A stretch of DNA of 64,000 bases from Microvirga arvi (GCF_016892765.1 NZ_JAFEMD010000023.1:26848-90847), one strand, 5' to 3'. Positions 18,528 to 28,296 are shown, numbered from the stretch's first letter. The notes: a model not told the origin generated them from the letters alone. Numbers and translations: made by a program.

Positions 18528-18586
18528 GATGAACCGGAGCTTAGCCGCCCCGTTCCCTGGCAGGCAAGGAAAGAGTGCAGAGTCTG

Positions 18587-19144
18587 TCAGAGTCTGTCCG
18601 ATCCACTCCGGCGGCCATATTGCGCGGCAACGTCCGGCCGGTCGACCTCCACATGGAACTGCTCGGCCTTGGGGCTGTAATCCTGGATCGCGCCGATGCC
18701 ATAGCGGTAGGCCAACTCGCCGCCGAGCCAGCCGCTGAAGAACAGCAGGGCCGTCTGAAAGCCGGACAGCCAGATACCCCAGCCCTGCACCCCGGCGGCC
18801 GGATCGTCGAGGCGCACTCCGACATTGACCAGGGCCAGTGCGACGACCACGAGATTGGCCACCATGTGCGCCCAGGAGACCCAGATATTCCGCACCCGGT
18901 CGATGGTCACGAAATCGATCATGCCGGGAACAGCAGCGACGAGAGCCGTCACGATGCCGGCGATCAGCAGCCAGTAAGAGCCTTGGGCCCAGAACGGGTC
19001 CTGGGTCACGATAAAGGCGATATCGGTTCCGAAGGCTCCGATCAGGAAAGCAACGGGAAAGACGATCAGCATGTGATGAAGCGGGTGCCCGGCAATGGCC
19101 GCCGTGCTCTGCACCCCATGACGATGATAACGACCCATGGACAT
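18587..19144 (-). CDS. DUF2231 membrane protein
   Basis: 185 residues from ATG 19144, set by GAGGAG five bases upstream. Four hydrophobic segments: about 22-44, 51-74, 84-107 and 120-140. The HPLHHMLIVFPVAFL start and DPFWAQGSYWLLIAGIVTALVAAVPGMID are typical of DUF2231. The pre-signal HRHGVQSTAAIAGHP is also characteristic. Some relatives are linked to haem or copper proteins, but the role is not known. Confidence 0.82.
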   Translation of the reverse strand: MSMGRYHRHGVQSTAAIAGHPLHHMLIVFPVAFLIGAFGTDIAFIVTQDPFWAQGSYWLLIAGIVTALVAAVPGMIDFVTIDRVRNIWVSWAHMVANLVVVALALVNVGVRLDDPAAGVQGWGIWLSGFQTALLFFSGWLGGELAYRYGIGAIQDYSPKAEQFHVEVDRPDVAAQYGRRSGSDRL

Positions 19145-19282
19145 GGCTCCTCTAGCACCAGGTTTCAGAAAAAATGCTCCGGCTAAGCTTTCGTTCCGGG
19201 GCGGCAAGACGCTCATCTCAGAAGATGGTGCTGGACAATCAGGCAACGATGGGGGATAGCGTGGCCCGCATTCCGCAGGGGA

Positions 19283-20464
19283 ATGGCCTGTGGGATCCAT
19301 CTCTGCGGTCGTCTGACCGAACGCATGACAGCCGCTCCGATGGTCCTTGATCCCGCCACCCTCACTGTCGCCTTCATCCTGCTGTCGGCCGTGCTCGGCA
19401 CCTTGCTGATCTTCTCATGGACGCTGAACCGCAGGCTGAACGCCATGGCCTGGTGGGGGAGTGCCTTCTGGCTGATCGCAATCGGGATCGGGTGGGCCAA
19501 TCTCGGCAAGGGACCGCCAAGCTATGCGGTTCTTCTGCTGGCGAACAGCTTGGGGATTCTGTCGTACGGCGCGCTCTACGTGGGTTGCCGGGTCTTCAAC
19601 AAGCGCCGCGGGATCCTTCTGCCCGGTGGGCTGGGGCTGATCGTATGGGTGTGTGCCTTCCCGTTCATCCATCAGTCGCAAGGATACAGGCTCATCCTGG
19701 CTTCCCTGCTGACGGGCGTCTACGCCGCCTTGTCCGCCTGGGAGCTGAGGCGGCACGCAATACAGGCGCTCGCCTCTCAGCGCGTGACGGTCATGCTCCT
19801 GGCCAGTCTCGCGGTCTTCAACCTCCTCCGCGGGCTGCTCGGCATCTCCCTCACCTCCGTGCCCTGGATCGACACCTTTGCCCGCCGCTGGTCCTCGGAG
19901 ATGGCGCTGTTCCTGGTGGTCTTCGGGCCGACTCTCGCCTTCATGTTCCTGTCCATGGCGAAGGAGCGTCTGAAATTCGAGTACAAGCAGGCGGCCCTCG
20001 TCGACGATTTGACCGGCATACCCAACAGACGGGCCTTTCTTCAGGCTGCATCCAAACTGCTTGACCGTCTGAACGGCCGACCTGCCAGTTGTCTCCTGTT
20101 CGACCTCGACAATTTCAAGGCGATCAACGACCGCTATGGCCATGCCGCCGGTGACCGCATCCTCTGTGTCTTCGGAGATCTTCTGACCAAGAATCTGCCG
20201 AGGGGAGCCTTTGGCAGACTAGGCGGAGAGGAGTTCGCGGCGATCCTCCCCGTTGGGGTGCAGGATGCTGCTGAAGTGGCGGAAAAGATCCGCCATGCCT
20301 TTGCCGCAGCTGGGATGGCCGCCCTCGGATCCGACGAGGAGGTGACCGTCAGCGTCGGCTGTGCGACCGCTCCCACGACGACGGCCGAGGATTTGCTCCG
20401 GCGGGCGGACCACGCCCTTTATCGCGCCAAGGAGAGCGGTCGGAACCTGGTCGTGGCGGCGTGA
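19283..20464 (+). CDS. Membrane-anchored diguanylate cyclase (GGDEF)
   Basis: 393 residues from 19283, or 379 from ATG 19325. About six N-terminal membrane helices (to about residue 220) precede a GGDEF domain. The active motif is GGEEF near residue 315, with DDLTGIPNRRAF and DxxxFKxxNDxxGHxxGD (DLDNFKAINDRYGHAAGD) intact, so c-di-GMP synthesis from two GTP is expected. No RxxD inhibitory site is obvious before GGEEF. It is convergent with the RTX epimerase gene. Confidence 0.93.
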   Translation: MACGIHLCGRLTERMTAAPMVLDPATLTVAFILLSAVLGTLLIFSWTLNRRLNAMAWWGSAFWLIAIGIGWANLGKGPPSYAVLLLANSLGILSYGALYVGCRVFNKRRGILLPGGLGLIVWVCAFPFIHQSQGYRLILASLLTGVYAALSAWELRRHAIQALASQRVTVMLLASLAVFNLLRGLLGISLTSVPWIDTFARRWSSEMALFLVVFGPTLAFMFLSMAKERLKFEYKQAALVDDLTGIPNRRAFLQAASKLLDRLNGRPASCLLFDLDNFKAINDRYGHAAGDRILCVFGDLLTKNLPRGAFGRLGGEEFAAILPVGVQDAAEVAEKIRHAFAAAGMAALGSDEEVTVSVGCATAPTTTAEDLLRRADHALYRAKESGRNLVVAA

Positions 20465-20502
20465 AACTCGTCTCCGTTGATTGCTTGTGACGCGCCTGTC
20501 GC

Positions 20503-22239
20503 TCAGATCACGAAGAGTTCGTTGTGGGTCAGCGCGAGGCCTGGTTTGAACTTGGCGAATTCCACGGGTCTGGCTGCTCCCGAGCCGTCCGGATCGTACG
20601 ACAATATGCCCGTTTTCTTGTTGTAGTTGATGTAGTCGTTCGAGTCCTTCGGTCTGTTCCCGGCATTGAAGAAATCCGCATCCAGCTTGTGGGGCCTGCT
20701 GGCGCTGCCGGGACCGAGTTTTCGGAAGATGGCATTGTCGAGCCAAATCGAGTCATCCCTCACGGAATATTGGGTGACGGTGTCGAAATTGACCTTCCGG
20801 TCCGTGGTGGCTGATCCGAGTCTCGTGTCGAAGACGAAAACGTCGCGACCCGTATCGCCACTCAAGGTATCGTTCTTGAGCCCCCCATAGAGCCGGTCGT
20901 TGCCGGCGCCGCCGAAGAGCCAGTCTTTTCCGTCGCCGCCGTAGAGTCGGTCGTGGCCTCCATCGCCAGAGACATAATCGTTGCCGCCCAGGGCCCTGAT
21001 CGTATCGTTGCCGGAACGCCCGCTCAGATCCTCGTCAAATCCGGTGCCGCGGAAGGCGTTGGGTCCGGCTGTTCCGATCCATTTCTGGACCGAGGTGGAG
21101 ATGGCTCCCGCGTCCATTCCGGAGATGACGTTGCCGGAGAGGACGATGTGAGTGGGCCCTGCGACCGTGTTCGTCGCCTCCTCACGAATCCCGTAGCGGG
21201 CGTCGATGGCGCCAGCGGAATAGATGGTGTTGCTGAGGATCTGCGTATTGACGGAATAATAGGTCTGTCCCGTGGTCGCATCGACGCGCGCGCGGATGTT
21301 GATCTCGTCGAACTGGTTGTCGGCAGCCTGCGCATTGTTGAAGATGCTGCTGTTCTGAATGACGGTGTTGGTTGATCCCTCGATTCGCACGCCGCTGCTC
21401 AAATTGCCGAAAATCGTGGCGCCGTTGATGGTGACGTGGTCCGCCATGTTGAGCAGGACGCCTTCCTTGATGTTGCCGTAGTACTGGCCGCCGACGACCT
21501 GGATGTTGCTCGGCCACGGGATCGCCTCTGACCCCCGCTGCACCACCAGGCCTGTCGATCCATTGCTGTAGGCGATGTTGTTCTGAAGAAGCAGCCCGGT
21601 GGTCGTGGTGGTGATGTTGAAGCCGTGGCGATCGTTGCCGTAGGCGATGTTGTTCCGGTAGATACCGTTGACGATGTAGTCGGCGACGAAGCCGTCGAGC
21701 CCGTTGCCATGGGACACGCTGTTCTCGATGGTCAGGCGCAGGGTCTGCTCATGCGGATCGAAGCCATAGCCCGAACAGTTCATCACCTCCACCCGCGAGA
21801 CATGGATGTCGCTGTCCTGCAGTGGGCTTCCGGGCCTGACACCCGTGTAGAAGCCGTCGATCTTGCCGGTCGTTGCAGCGCGGTTGCCGTCGATGGTGAG
21901 ATCGAAGACCCCGACATTGGAGGTGACCTGATCGAACGGTGTGCGCACCACGCCGGTCAGGTCGCCTGCCCATCCGTCAGCCACCTTGACGACTGTCTTG
22001 CCCATGCCGGCACCCTGGAGCGCCGTGCCGCTGAGCATGGAAATGGCGCCGTCGCTTTTATCACCACTTCCTCTGACGAGAAGGGTGCCTGTCGGCAGGG
22101 CGACCGTGACCCGACCTGCGGATGGGTTCTTGAGATATTCCGCGTGCGCCGCTGCCACGGCTGCATTGATCGCGGCGGTATCGTCAATGCCATCGTTGGC
22201 AAAGGCACCGAAACTCGCGGCATTGAAAACGGTAGCCAT
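20503..22239 (-). CDS. AlgE-type mannuronan C5-epimerase homologue with RTX repeats
   Basis: 578 residues. Residues 1-390 form a right-handed beta-helix closely matching the catalytic A-module of Azotobacter AlgE enzymes, including YGFDPHEQT (158-166). Residues equivalent to the AlgE4 active site are all present: K126, Y158, D161, H163, D182 and H205. Calcium-binding nonapeptide repeats (GGxGxDxLx) occupy about 400-475, followed by an uncleaved C-terminal secretion domain. There is no N-terminal signal, which fits type I secretion. The substrate (alginate-like polymer) is inferred; no alginate genes are in the window. Confidence 0.85.
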   Translation of the reverse strand: MATVFNAASFGAFANDGIDDTAAINAAVAAAHAEYLKNPSAGRVTVALPTGTLLVRGSGDKSDGAISMLSGTALQGAGMGKTVVKVADGWAGDLTGVVRTPFDQVTSNVGVFDLTIDGNRAATTGKIDGFYTGVRPGSPLQDSDIHVSRVEVMNCSGYGFDPHEQTLRLTIENSVSHGNGLDGFVADYIVNGIYRNNIAYGNDRHGFNITTTTTGLLLQNNIAYSNGSTGLVVQRGSEAIPWPSNIQVVGGQYYGNIKEGVLLNMADHVTINGATIFGNLSSGVRIEGSTNTVIQNSSIFNNAQAADNQFDEINIRARVDATTGQTYYSVNTQILSNTIYSAGAIDARYGIREEATNTVAGPTHIVLSGNVISGMDAGAISTSVQKWIGTAGPNAFRGTGFDEDLSGRSGNDTIRALGGNDYVSGDGGHDRLYGGDGKDWLFGGAGNDRLYGGLKNDTLSGDTGRDVFVFDTRLGSATTDRKVNFDTVTQYSVRDDSIWLDNAIFRKLGPGSASRPHKLDADFFNAGNRPKDSNDYINYNKKTGILSYDPDGSGAARPVEFAKFKPGLALTHNELFVI

Positions 22240-22712
22240 GCGGAGATTCCCTTATCAGGAAAACAAGCCAGCATGCTTAACCGCCTTTGCAGGACTGTGA
22301 ATCGGATATTTCTGAGAGCCTTATAGCATTAGGGGTACTCATCCGGGACAGTAAAGAAACCATGATTTTGCCCGAATACGCTGGGATGGCGTCTAAGACA
22401 TTGACTATACAAGGCCTGTTGCAGCGCGTTACGGCACGAACCCTCGGCTCATCCTGAATGAGCGCTCGTCGGCACATGGGCGAACGAGATTGTGCCAGGG
22501 CTAGCTGCGACCTATCCCCCAAAGGCATTTTTGCCGATCATGAGGATTGCTGCCATGGAGCCGAGGAGCTCGGAAGCTGCCCCACGTCCGGAACGAAGAT
22601 GTGATTGAAGAAAACTTTCGATGAATAAATGAAACTTGCGTATTACCCTGCGTTAAGCTCTCTTCTGGCAAACTACGAGGGGTTTGCTGGGACAACCACT
22701 GCGGGGGGCATC
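22240..22712. other. 473-base intergenic region
   Basis: It lies between the divergent epimerase gene and the hypothetical gene at 22713. It is less GC-rich than its surroundings and presumably holds both promoters. I see no convincing consensus elements, terminator or small gene. Confidence 0.5.
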
Positions 22713-23123
22713 GTGACAGACGAGGAAATTGAAGCGGTTGCAGAGGAATTGGCCAAGGCGGGAGGAGTCTCGTGGTATCCGGGCCGTACACGGGGGGCGC
22801 TGCTGCGGCCCGTGAGTGAACGCTACCGGGATCGGGCGAAGCTGGCGATTGCCGCACTAGACCGGGTCAGGACCGGACGGGATGCACCCGCGGAGCCGCC
22901 GCATCCCCATGCAGAAGTCGCGGCCGGCCAGCCTGATCAACTCCAGGTAGGTACCATCGTGGTGTACCGTCCTCCCGGAGATCAGAGGGCGGTCACCTGT
23001 CGGATCGAGCGCATCGATTCGGGCCGGGCCTATCTGGTGCCTGTTCCTCGCCCGGAGATCGGCTGGGTGTCGTTGGACAACCTTCATCCTTTGGGCGAGG
23101 GGGCTGCTACGAAAGTCGAATGA
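22713..23123 (+). CDS. Hypothetical protein
   Basis: 136 residues from GTG 22713, preceded by GGGGGG at a workable distance; the frame is open further upstream to an ATG at 22629 but without a ribosome-binding site. The N-terminus (DEEIEAVAEELAKAGGVSWYPGRTRGALLRPVSERYRDRAKLAIAALDR) is helical. The C-terminus (GTIVVYRPPGDQRAVTCRIERIDSGRAYLVP) looks like a small beta-barrel. No known family was recognised with confidence. Confidence 0.65.
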   Translation: MTDEEIEAVAEELAKAGGVSWYPGRTRGALLRPVSERYRDRAKLAIAALDRVRTGRDAPAEPPHPHAEVAAGQPDQLQVGTIVVYRPPGDQRAVTCRIERIDSGRAYLVPVPRPEIGWVSLDNLHPLGEGAATKVE

Positions 23124-23208
23124 TCGTAAATGCCTGAAGCTCTCTTCACTTTGCCGGCAAAAGCCGTTAGCAGTTTCCATCCTGTCCGAGTGGGTGGATG
23201 GTTCTGAC

Positions 23209-23436
23209 ATGCGTTGCTTCTTCCACCTTGTGAGCAATCATGATGAGATTGTCGATGACACAGGGATCGAGGTCGACAACCTCGAGAATGCCAAAGCACA
23301 GGCTCTCCTTGCTATCGATGAATTGCGCAAGGAACTCGGTGAAGAGGTTCAGGACTGGTCCGGCTGGCGGTTGGACATCGTCTGCCCGTTAGGGACCGTT
23401 CTTTATACCACCCGGTTGACGGAAACGCTGCACTGA
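23209..23436 (+). CDS. DUF6894-type small protein
   Basis: 75 residues from ATG 23209. It starts MRCFFHLVSNHDEIVDDTGIEV, the form of the DUF6894 family (short proteins beginning with xxYFHLxxxxxxIxDxxGxE), and keeps the central WSGWRLDIV and the C-terminal strand. A clear paralogue sits at 59827-60054. The function is unknown; these are very common in Rhizobiales. Confidence 0.82.
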   Translation: MRCFFHLVSNHDEIVDDTGIEVDNLENAKAQALLAIDELRKELGEEVQDWSGWRLDIVCPLGTVLYTTRLTETLH

Positions 23437-23516
23437 CCGATCCAGGCCGGCTGAAGGCTACGCCGCATCTGCATTGCAGGCGCTACGCGCATCGTTGATG
23501 CGCTCATCCAAAAAGG

Positions 23517-23567
23517 GAGCATCGGATGGATCCCAAAAGTGCAAATCCACTTTTGGGTCCGAGGCTC
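23517..23567. repeat. Dispersed palindromic element, copy D
   Basis: Arms GAGCATCGGA / TCCGAGGCTC with inner CCCAAAAGTG / CACTTTTGGG. One arm base differs from the other copies. It abuts the stop codon of the histidine kinase gene and may act as its terminator. Confidence 0.8.
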
Positions 23568-25717
23568 TAAGCGCTCGCCTTCAAAGGGACGACGGCGAGG
23601 ATGCGGTCGAGGCATGTGCTCAACTCCGCTGCGTCATAGGGCTTGCGCAGGATGGTGTAGCCCTCGTCCATGGCCGCCTGCGCGACAGAGCTGTAGCCGG
23701 TTGCCAACAGGACGGGCAGGGACGGGTGTTCCCTGCGGATGATGCGGGCCAGGTCGACGCCGTTGAGATCGCCCGGCATCACGATATCGCTGAAAACGAG
23801 ATCGAAGCCGGCGCCGGGCTGAAGTGCGGCCAGGGCCGCACGGGCATCCGCAACATGCGTGACCTGAAGGCCCATTTCCTCCAGGATCGAGCGGGTGACC
23901 TCGGCGATGTCCACGTTGTCCTCGACCAGGAGGACATGGCCTTGCCCACTCCTGCGCAATGGTTCCGGCATTCGAACACTTTCATCGGCTGCGGCTTCCT
24001 GCGTGCGTGGCAGGTAGAGCGTGATGACGGTTCCTTGCCCGGGCTCGGCACTGGCCGTTGCGGTTCCGCCGGATTGCTGCGCAAAGCCATAAACCTGGCT
24101 GAGGCCAAGGCCTGTGCCCTTGCCCACATCCTTGGTGGTGTAGAACGGCTCGAAGACGCGGGGCAGCACGTCCTTGGGTATTCCGCATCCGGTATCCGCA
24201 AGACTCAAGACCACGAAGTCGCCCTTCAGGCCGATGACGGCCGGATCGCGCAAGGTCATGTTCCGCGCTTCGATCAGCAGACGTCCGCCCTGAGGCATGG
24301 CATCCCGGGCATTGACGGCGATGTTGAGAATGGCGAGTTCAAGCTCGTTGAGGTCGACCTTGGTGTTCCACACCTCGTCCTTGAGACGCATCTCGACGGC
24401 GATATCGCCGCGGAGCGATGAGCGCAGCATGTCCTGCAGCTCGTGGAGGTACCTGGAGAGGTTGACCACCTCGGGCTCGTGCGTCTGTTGGCGGGAAAAG
24501 GACAGGAGCTGTCGCACGAGGCTCGCGCCGCGACCGGCCGCTGTCTCGATGGCGTCGAGAGACCGCTTCTGCCGCTCCTCCATGGCGTAGCGCCGCAGGC
24601 GGTCCACATTGCCCTTGACCACCATCAGCAGGTTGTTGAAGTCGTGAGCGACGCCTCCGGTGAGATGGCCCACAGCCTCCAGCCTTTGCGCCTGCTTGAG
24701 GGCGGCCTCGGCGACCTCCCGGCGTTCGACCTCCGCATGGAAGCTGCGGGTGCGCCGGAGGGCAAGCAGGCTGATGGCGAACATTCCCAGGGTCGCCGGC
24801 AGGCCGAAGACGAGAAGCTCGCTCATCCGGGACCACAACTCCCGCCACATGCTGGCGGTTTCGATCCCGGTGGTGACGTAGATGGGATAGCCCGGCACCC
24901 TGCGATAGCCCACGCGCCGCTCGATGCCGTCGATCTGGGACACAGCAGTAATGAAGCCCGCCTCCTGGTTGCTTTGGATTGCCGGCAGAAGGCTGTTTCC
25001 CGAGGTGAGCTGCGGAGCCTCGTTCCCGTTGGAGGGGTAGCGGGCCAAGAACACTCCATCATCGCGGATCAGGCTGAGGGAATCGGCAAGCCCTCGCGAG
25101 ATGCGCGTGTAGTAGTCCCGAAAGTGCTCGGGGCGGACGGAGACCGCCACGATCCCATCGAAGCTCTCGTCCGAACTGGGGCGGCGTTGGCTGACTACGA
25201 AAAACTTGATGTTGCCGATCTTCGCGGTAATCGGCCTGCCGATATAGGTCCCGGCATCCTGGTTGACCTGGACCTTGAAGTAATCCCGGTCCGAGTTGTC
25301 GAGGTCGCGCGGCACGGGAAGGATGGTGCTCGACACGAGCGGGTGACCGGCCTTGTCGAAAACCCAGATCGCCTCGATCTGCGGGAGCGTGTCCTGGGTA
25401 CGCCGAAGCCGGCGTTGGAGACGAGCCTCGTCTGCCAGGATCTGCTCCGGCGAGAGCCCGCGCATGACCTCGTTGGTCTCGGCGATGGTACGCTCGATGG
25501 TCTGGAAAGCTTTGAGGCTATGCTCCTGAACCACGTCCAGGGCTCGCACGATCCTCTCGTCCGAATGCTGGACGATGCGCTGATAATCGTCCCAGGCCGT
25601 ATAGGCAAAGAACAGGGCGGGCCCGAGCAGGCTTGCGACCAGCAAAAGCTGTAAGGGCCAGAGGACGGTACGGCTCTTCGGCGTTACGCGACCCACAAGC
25701 GGAGACCTTCCCTGCAT
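23567..25717 (-). CDS. Hybrid sensor histidine kinase with extracytoplasmic sensor and receiver domain
   Basis: 716 residues. Two membrane helices (18-40 and 302-321) bracket a dCache-like periplasmic sensor. The kinase core has phospho-accepting H358 (GGVAHDFNNLL), the N box NIAVNARDAMPQGG, G1 DTGCGIP and G2 GTGLGLSQVYGF. A C-terminal receiver has phospho-acceptor D644 (FSDIVMPG), ATGYS and LRKPY. The H-box is of the HDFNN type common in Rhizobiales hybrid kinases. No response regulator gene is adjacent, so its output is unknown. Confidence 0.95.
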   Translation of the reverse strand: MQGRSPLVGRVTPKSRTVLWPLQLLLVASLLGPALFFAYTAWDDYQRIVQHSDERIVRALDVVQEHSLKAFQTIERTIAETNEVMRGLSPEQILADEARLQRRLRRTQDTLPQIEAIWVFDKAGHPLVSSTILPVPRDLDNSDRDYFKVQVNQDAGTYIGRPITAKIGNIKFFVVSQRRPSSDESFDGIVAVSVRPEHFRDYYTRISRGLADSLSLIRDDGVFLARYPSNGNEAPQLTSGNSLLPAIQSNQEAGFITAVSQIDGIERRVGYRRVPGYPIYVTTGIETASMWRELWSRMSELLVFGLPATLGMFAISLLALRRTRSFHAEVERREVAEAALKQAQRLEAVGHLTGGVAHDFNNLLMVVKGNVDRLRRYAMEERQKRSLDAIETAAGRGASLVRQLLSFSRQQTHEPEVVNLSRYLHELQDMLRSSLRGDIAVEMRLKDEVWNTKVDLNELELAILNIAVNARDAMPQGGRLLIEARNMTLRDPAVIGLKGDFVVLSLADTGCGIPKDVLPRVFEPFYTTKDVGKGTGLGLSQVYGFAQQSGGTATASAEPGQGTVITLYLPRTQEAAADESVRMPEPLRRSGQGHVLLVEDNVDIAEVTRSILEEMGLQVTHVADARAALAALQPGAGFDLVFSDIVMPGDLNGVDLARIIRREHPSLPVLLATGYSSVAQAAMDEGYTILRKPYDAAELSTCLDRILAVVPLKASA

Positions 25718-26010
25718 TGCCTATCGAGACTTGTCGTGTTCTTCAGCAATCACTGGACGAGGATTGGCGGCATGGACCTTCCAGGCTCGCGCTCGGAAAA
25801 TCTTGGCTTGGCAGATATAGTGGTGCATGCGGGTTTCAAGACCGCGCGTATGGATCAGCCCTTCCGTGTTGACGATACAACAGATCCGTCGCCGCATGGA
25901 TCAGACCGGCTGTCGGCGGTGTCCGGACCTTAGGGTGGGAACGCTGATCGCCTCCGCGCCGGGCGGATCCGGCACACCGATGAGAGACGGGAGATGGACC
26001 GGCCGCAGCG
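25718..26010. other. 293-base intergenic region without a supported gene
   Basis: It lies upstream of the kinase gene and downstream of the DUF4336 gene. A 65-codon GTG frame at 25736-25933 has no ribosome-binding site and no recognisable family. No promoter consensus stands out. Confidence 0.45.
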
Positions 26011-26751
26011 TCATCCCAGCAGCCAGGCGAAGGCTCGCTTCAGGTTGGCCGCGCCGTCCCGCTCGAACCAAAGGCCATGGCTGAAGATGACCCGTTCCGG
26101 ATTCCAGGCGACGATCCGCGAGACGGCTTCCTTCGCCTCCTTGCGGCGCAGACGGACGACGAGGCGCAGATAGGCCGGAGCCCTGCCGTCGGGCGCGGCG
26201 ACGCCGGTGAGCCTGGCGAAGAGGCGCGTTCCCAGGGACAGCTTTTCCGGCTCCAGGTTCTGGATCAGGTCCGTCAGGATGAGCGTGCGCGTGGGGCGGT
26301 GGAAAAAGGCGACCTCGCGAAAGCCCGCGCCGCCGGGCACCACGACCTGCTCGATCTCGCCGCCCCAATCCGCCGGAGGGACATCCGTCAGGTCGCGGTC
26401 GAACCGCACGCCAGCTTTCCGCACCGGCGGCCGCTGCCGGAGATGCGGAGCGGCGGACGTCTTGGCGGCCGGGCAGCCCGCCTGCCACTCCTTCAGATGC
26501 GTCCAGTGCGCGATGTTGGGAGCGACGAGGTGGCGGATGGAGCCGAGCGTCTCGATCTCCCGCCGCAGCTCCCCGTTGAACCGGGTGGGAGAATGGAGCC
26601 AGACATCGCCATTGCTCAAGCGGATCACCGTCATCCGCACCGGCAGGCTCAACCCCATCGCCTCCTGCGGCCCGCTGTCGACGATCCAGAGGTTTTCGGC
26701 GACGGGTTTGAGCACGTCGAGGGGAGGGTAGGTGACGTCTTCGCTGGCCAT
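26011..26751 (-). CDS. DUF4336 protein (metallo-beta-lactamase-like fold)
   Basis: 246 residues from the inner ATG (MASEDVTYPP), preceded by AAAGG; an ATG at 26772 would add seven residues. The sequence ENLWIVDSGPQ...VRMTVIRLSNGDVWLHSPTRFN, HLVAPNIAHWTHLKEW and RTLILTDLIQNL follow the DUF4336 pattern. The family has a metallo-hydrolase-like core but usually lacks the full metal ligand set; no HxHxDH is present here. The function is unknown. Confidence 0.82.
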   Translation of the reverse strand: MASEDVTYPPLDVLKPVAENLWIVDSGPQEAMGLSLPVRMTVIRLSNGDVWLHSPTRFNGELRREIETLGSIRHLVAPNIAHWTHLKEWQAGCPAAKTSAAPHLRQRPPVRKAGVRFDRDLTDVPPADWGGEIEQVVVPGGAGFREVAFFHRPTRTLILTDLIQNLEPEKLSLGTRLFARLTGVAAPDGRAPAYLRLVVRLRRKEAKEAVSRIVAWNPERVIFSHGLWFERDGAANLKRAFAWLLG

Positions 26752-26941
26752 CTGTGCGCCTTTCTCAAGCATCCCATGGTTATAATGCCTCGCCCAGGGA
26801 AGAAGGTTCGATTGGGCCTCGTGCGTTCCTCTCCCTCATGGCCCGAGCACGCCTCATCGGCTCCGACCTTTCAGGCCCTTTGTGCGTTTGAGGGAGGGCG
26901 GCTCGCCGATGTCGGCAGGGCCCCGATCCGGGAGACAATCG

Positions 26942-28057
26942 ATGACGCAGGCCAAACTCTTCACGCCGTTCCGGATCGGAGACTTCGAGCTCGCGAACCG
27001 CATCGTGATTGCGCCCATGTGCCAGTATTCCGCCGAGAACGGCTGCATGACCGACTGGCACATGATCCATCTGGGCCAGCTCGCGTTGTCCGGGGCTGCG
27101 CTCCTGACCATCGAGGCGACGGCCGTGACTCCCGAGGGCCGCATCTCCTATGCGGATGTCGGCCTCTACTCGGATGAATGCGAGGCCGCTATGCGCCGCG
27201 TCCTGGAAGCCATCCGCCGCTGGTCGGACATGCCGATCGCCATCCAGCTCGCCCATGCGGGGCGCAAGGCTTCCACCGATGTGCCCTGGAAGGGCGGCGC
27301 TCAGATCCCGCCGGATCATCCTCATGGATGGCGGACGGAGGCACCTTCGGCCGTCCCCCATTCCGACGACGAGGTTCCGCCGACGGCGCTGGACAGAGAG
27401 GGGCTTACGCTGGTGCGGGACGCCTTCGCGGACGCGGCGAGGCGCGCGGCGAGGCTCGGCCTCCATGCGGTGCAGGTTCATGCGGCGCACGGCTACCTGC
27501 TGCATCAGTTCCTCTCGCCCCTGTCCAACCGGCGCGACGACGAATATGGCGGCTCGTTCGAGAACCGCATGCGCTTTCCGCTCGAGGTGTTCGACGCCGT
27601 CCGCGCCGCGTTTCCGGCGGAGCGTCCCGTGACGGTGCGCGTCTCGGGTACGGATTGGGCAGACGGTGGCTGGACCATCGAGGAGACGGTGGAATTCGCC
27701 AAGGCGCTCGAAGCGCGCGGGTGCAGCGCCATCCACGTGTCGAGCGGCGGGCTCACGCCGGCCCAGCGTATCCCGGTCGGTCCGAGCTATCAGGTACCGC
27801 TCGCCCGCGCGGTCAAGCAGGCGACGTCCATGCCCGTGATCGCCGTCGGGCTCATCACCGATTTCGTGCAGGCGGAGGCCATCCTCGGCACCGGCGACGC
27901 TGACCTCATCGCTCTCGCCCGCGCCATCCTTTACGATCCCCGGTGGCCCTGGCACGCCGCCGCCCATTTCGGCGCCGCCGTGAAGGCTCCGAGCCAGTAC
28001 CTGCGTTCGCAGCCGCGGCAGTATCCGCATTTGTTCGATATGCGGGCGGACGATTGA
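26942..28057 (+). CDS. NADH:flavin oxidoreductase of the old yellow enzyme family (YqjM/NamA-like)
   Basis: 371 residues from ATG 26942, set by GGGAG upstream. The TIM-barrel FMN enzyme starts LFTPFRIGDFELANRIVIAPMCQYSAENG; the Cys in MCQYS marks the YqjM-like (thermophilic-like) class. The substrate-binding HAAH and the signature HGYLLHQFLSPLSNRRDDEYGGSFENRMRF are intact. It probably reduces activated C=C bonds with NAD(P)H. It points the same way as the nitronate monooxygenase-like gene but is 240 bases away. Confidence 0.93.
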   Translation: MTQAKLFTPFRIGDFELANRIVIAPMCQYSAENGCMTDWHMIHLGQLALSGAALLTIEATAVTPEGRISYADVGLYSDECEAAMRRVLEAIRRWSDMPIAIQLAHAGRKASTDVPWKGGAQIPPDHPHGWRTEAPSAVPHSDDEVPPTALDREGLTLVRDAFADAARRAARLGLHAVQVHAAHGYLLHQFLSPLSNRRDDEYGGSFENRMRFPLEVFDAVRAAFPAERPVTVRVSGTDWADGGWTIEETVEFAKALEARGCSAIHVSSGGLTPAQRIPVGPSYQVPLARAVKQATSMPVIAVGLITDFVQAEAILGTGDADLIALARAILYDPRWPWHAAAHFGAAVKAPSQYLRSQPRQYPHLFDMRADD

Positions 28058-28296
28058 GGATAAGGTGATGCAAGCCCCACTGCCTCTTCCGGTCCGCTGT
28101 CGAGGATCCCGAAGTTCACTCGATAGGCTTGAGCACGCCTAGGGGAGCTGATGCCCTTTGCGTAAGGCCCTCATGAAAAGCTTCGCTGATATGGCAGACT
28201 AGCCATCAGCCTGCGAAGGTTGCGTACTTGTGCGGGCTTCCCATCGGGCCTAGCACTGGAGCACCGGATTCTCTCAGCGCAGGAAAGGTGGCAGTC

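Noticed and set aside
25736..25933. A 65-codon GTG frame between the kinase and DUF4336 genes
   Set aside because: No ribosome-binding site and no family resemblance.
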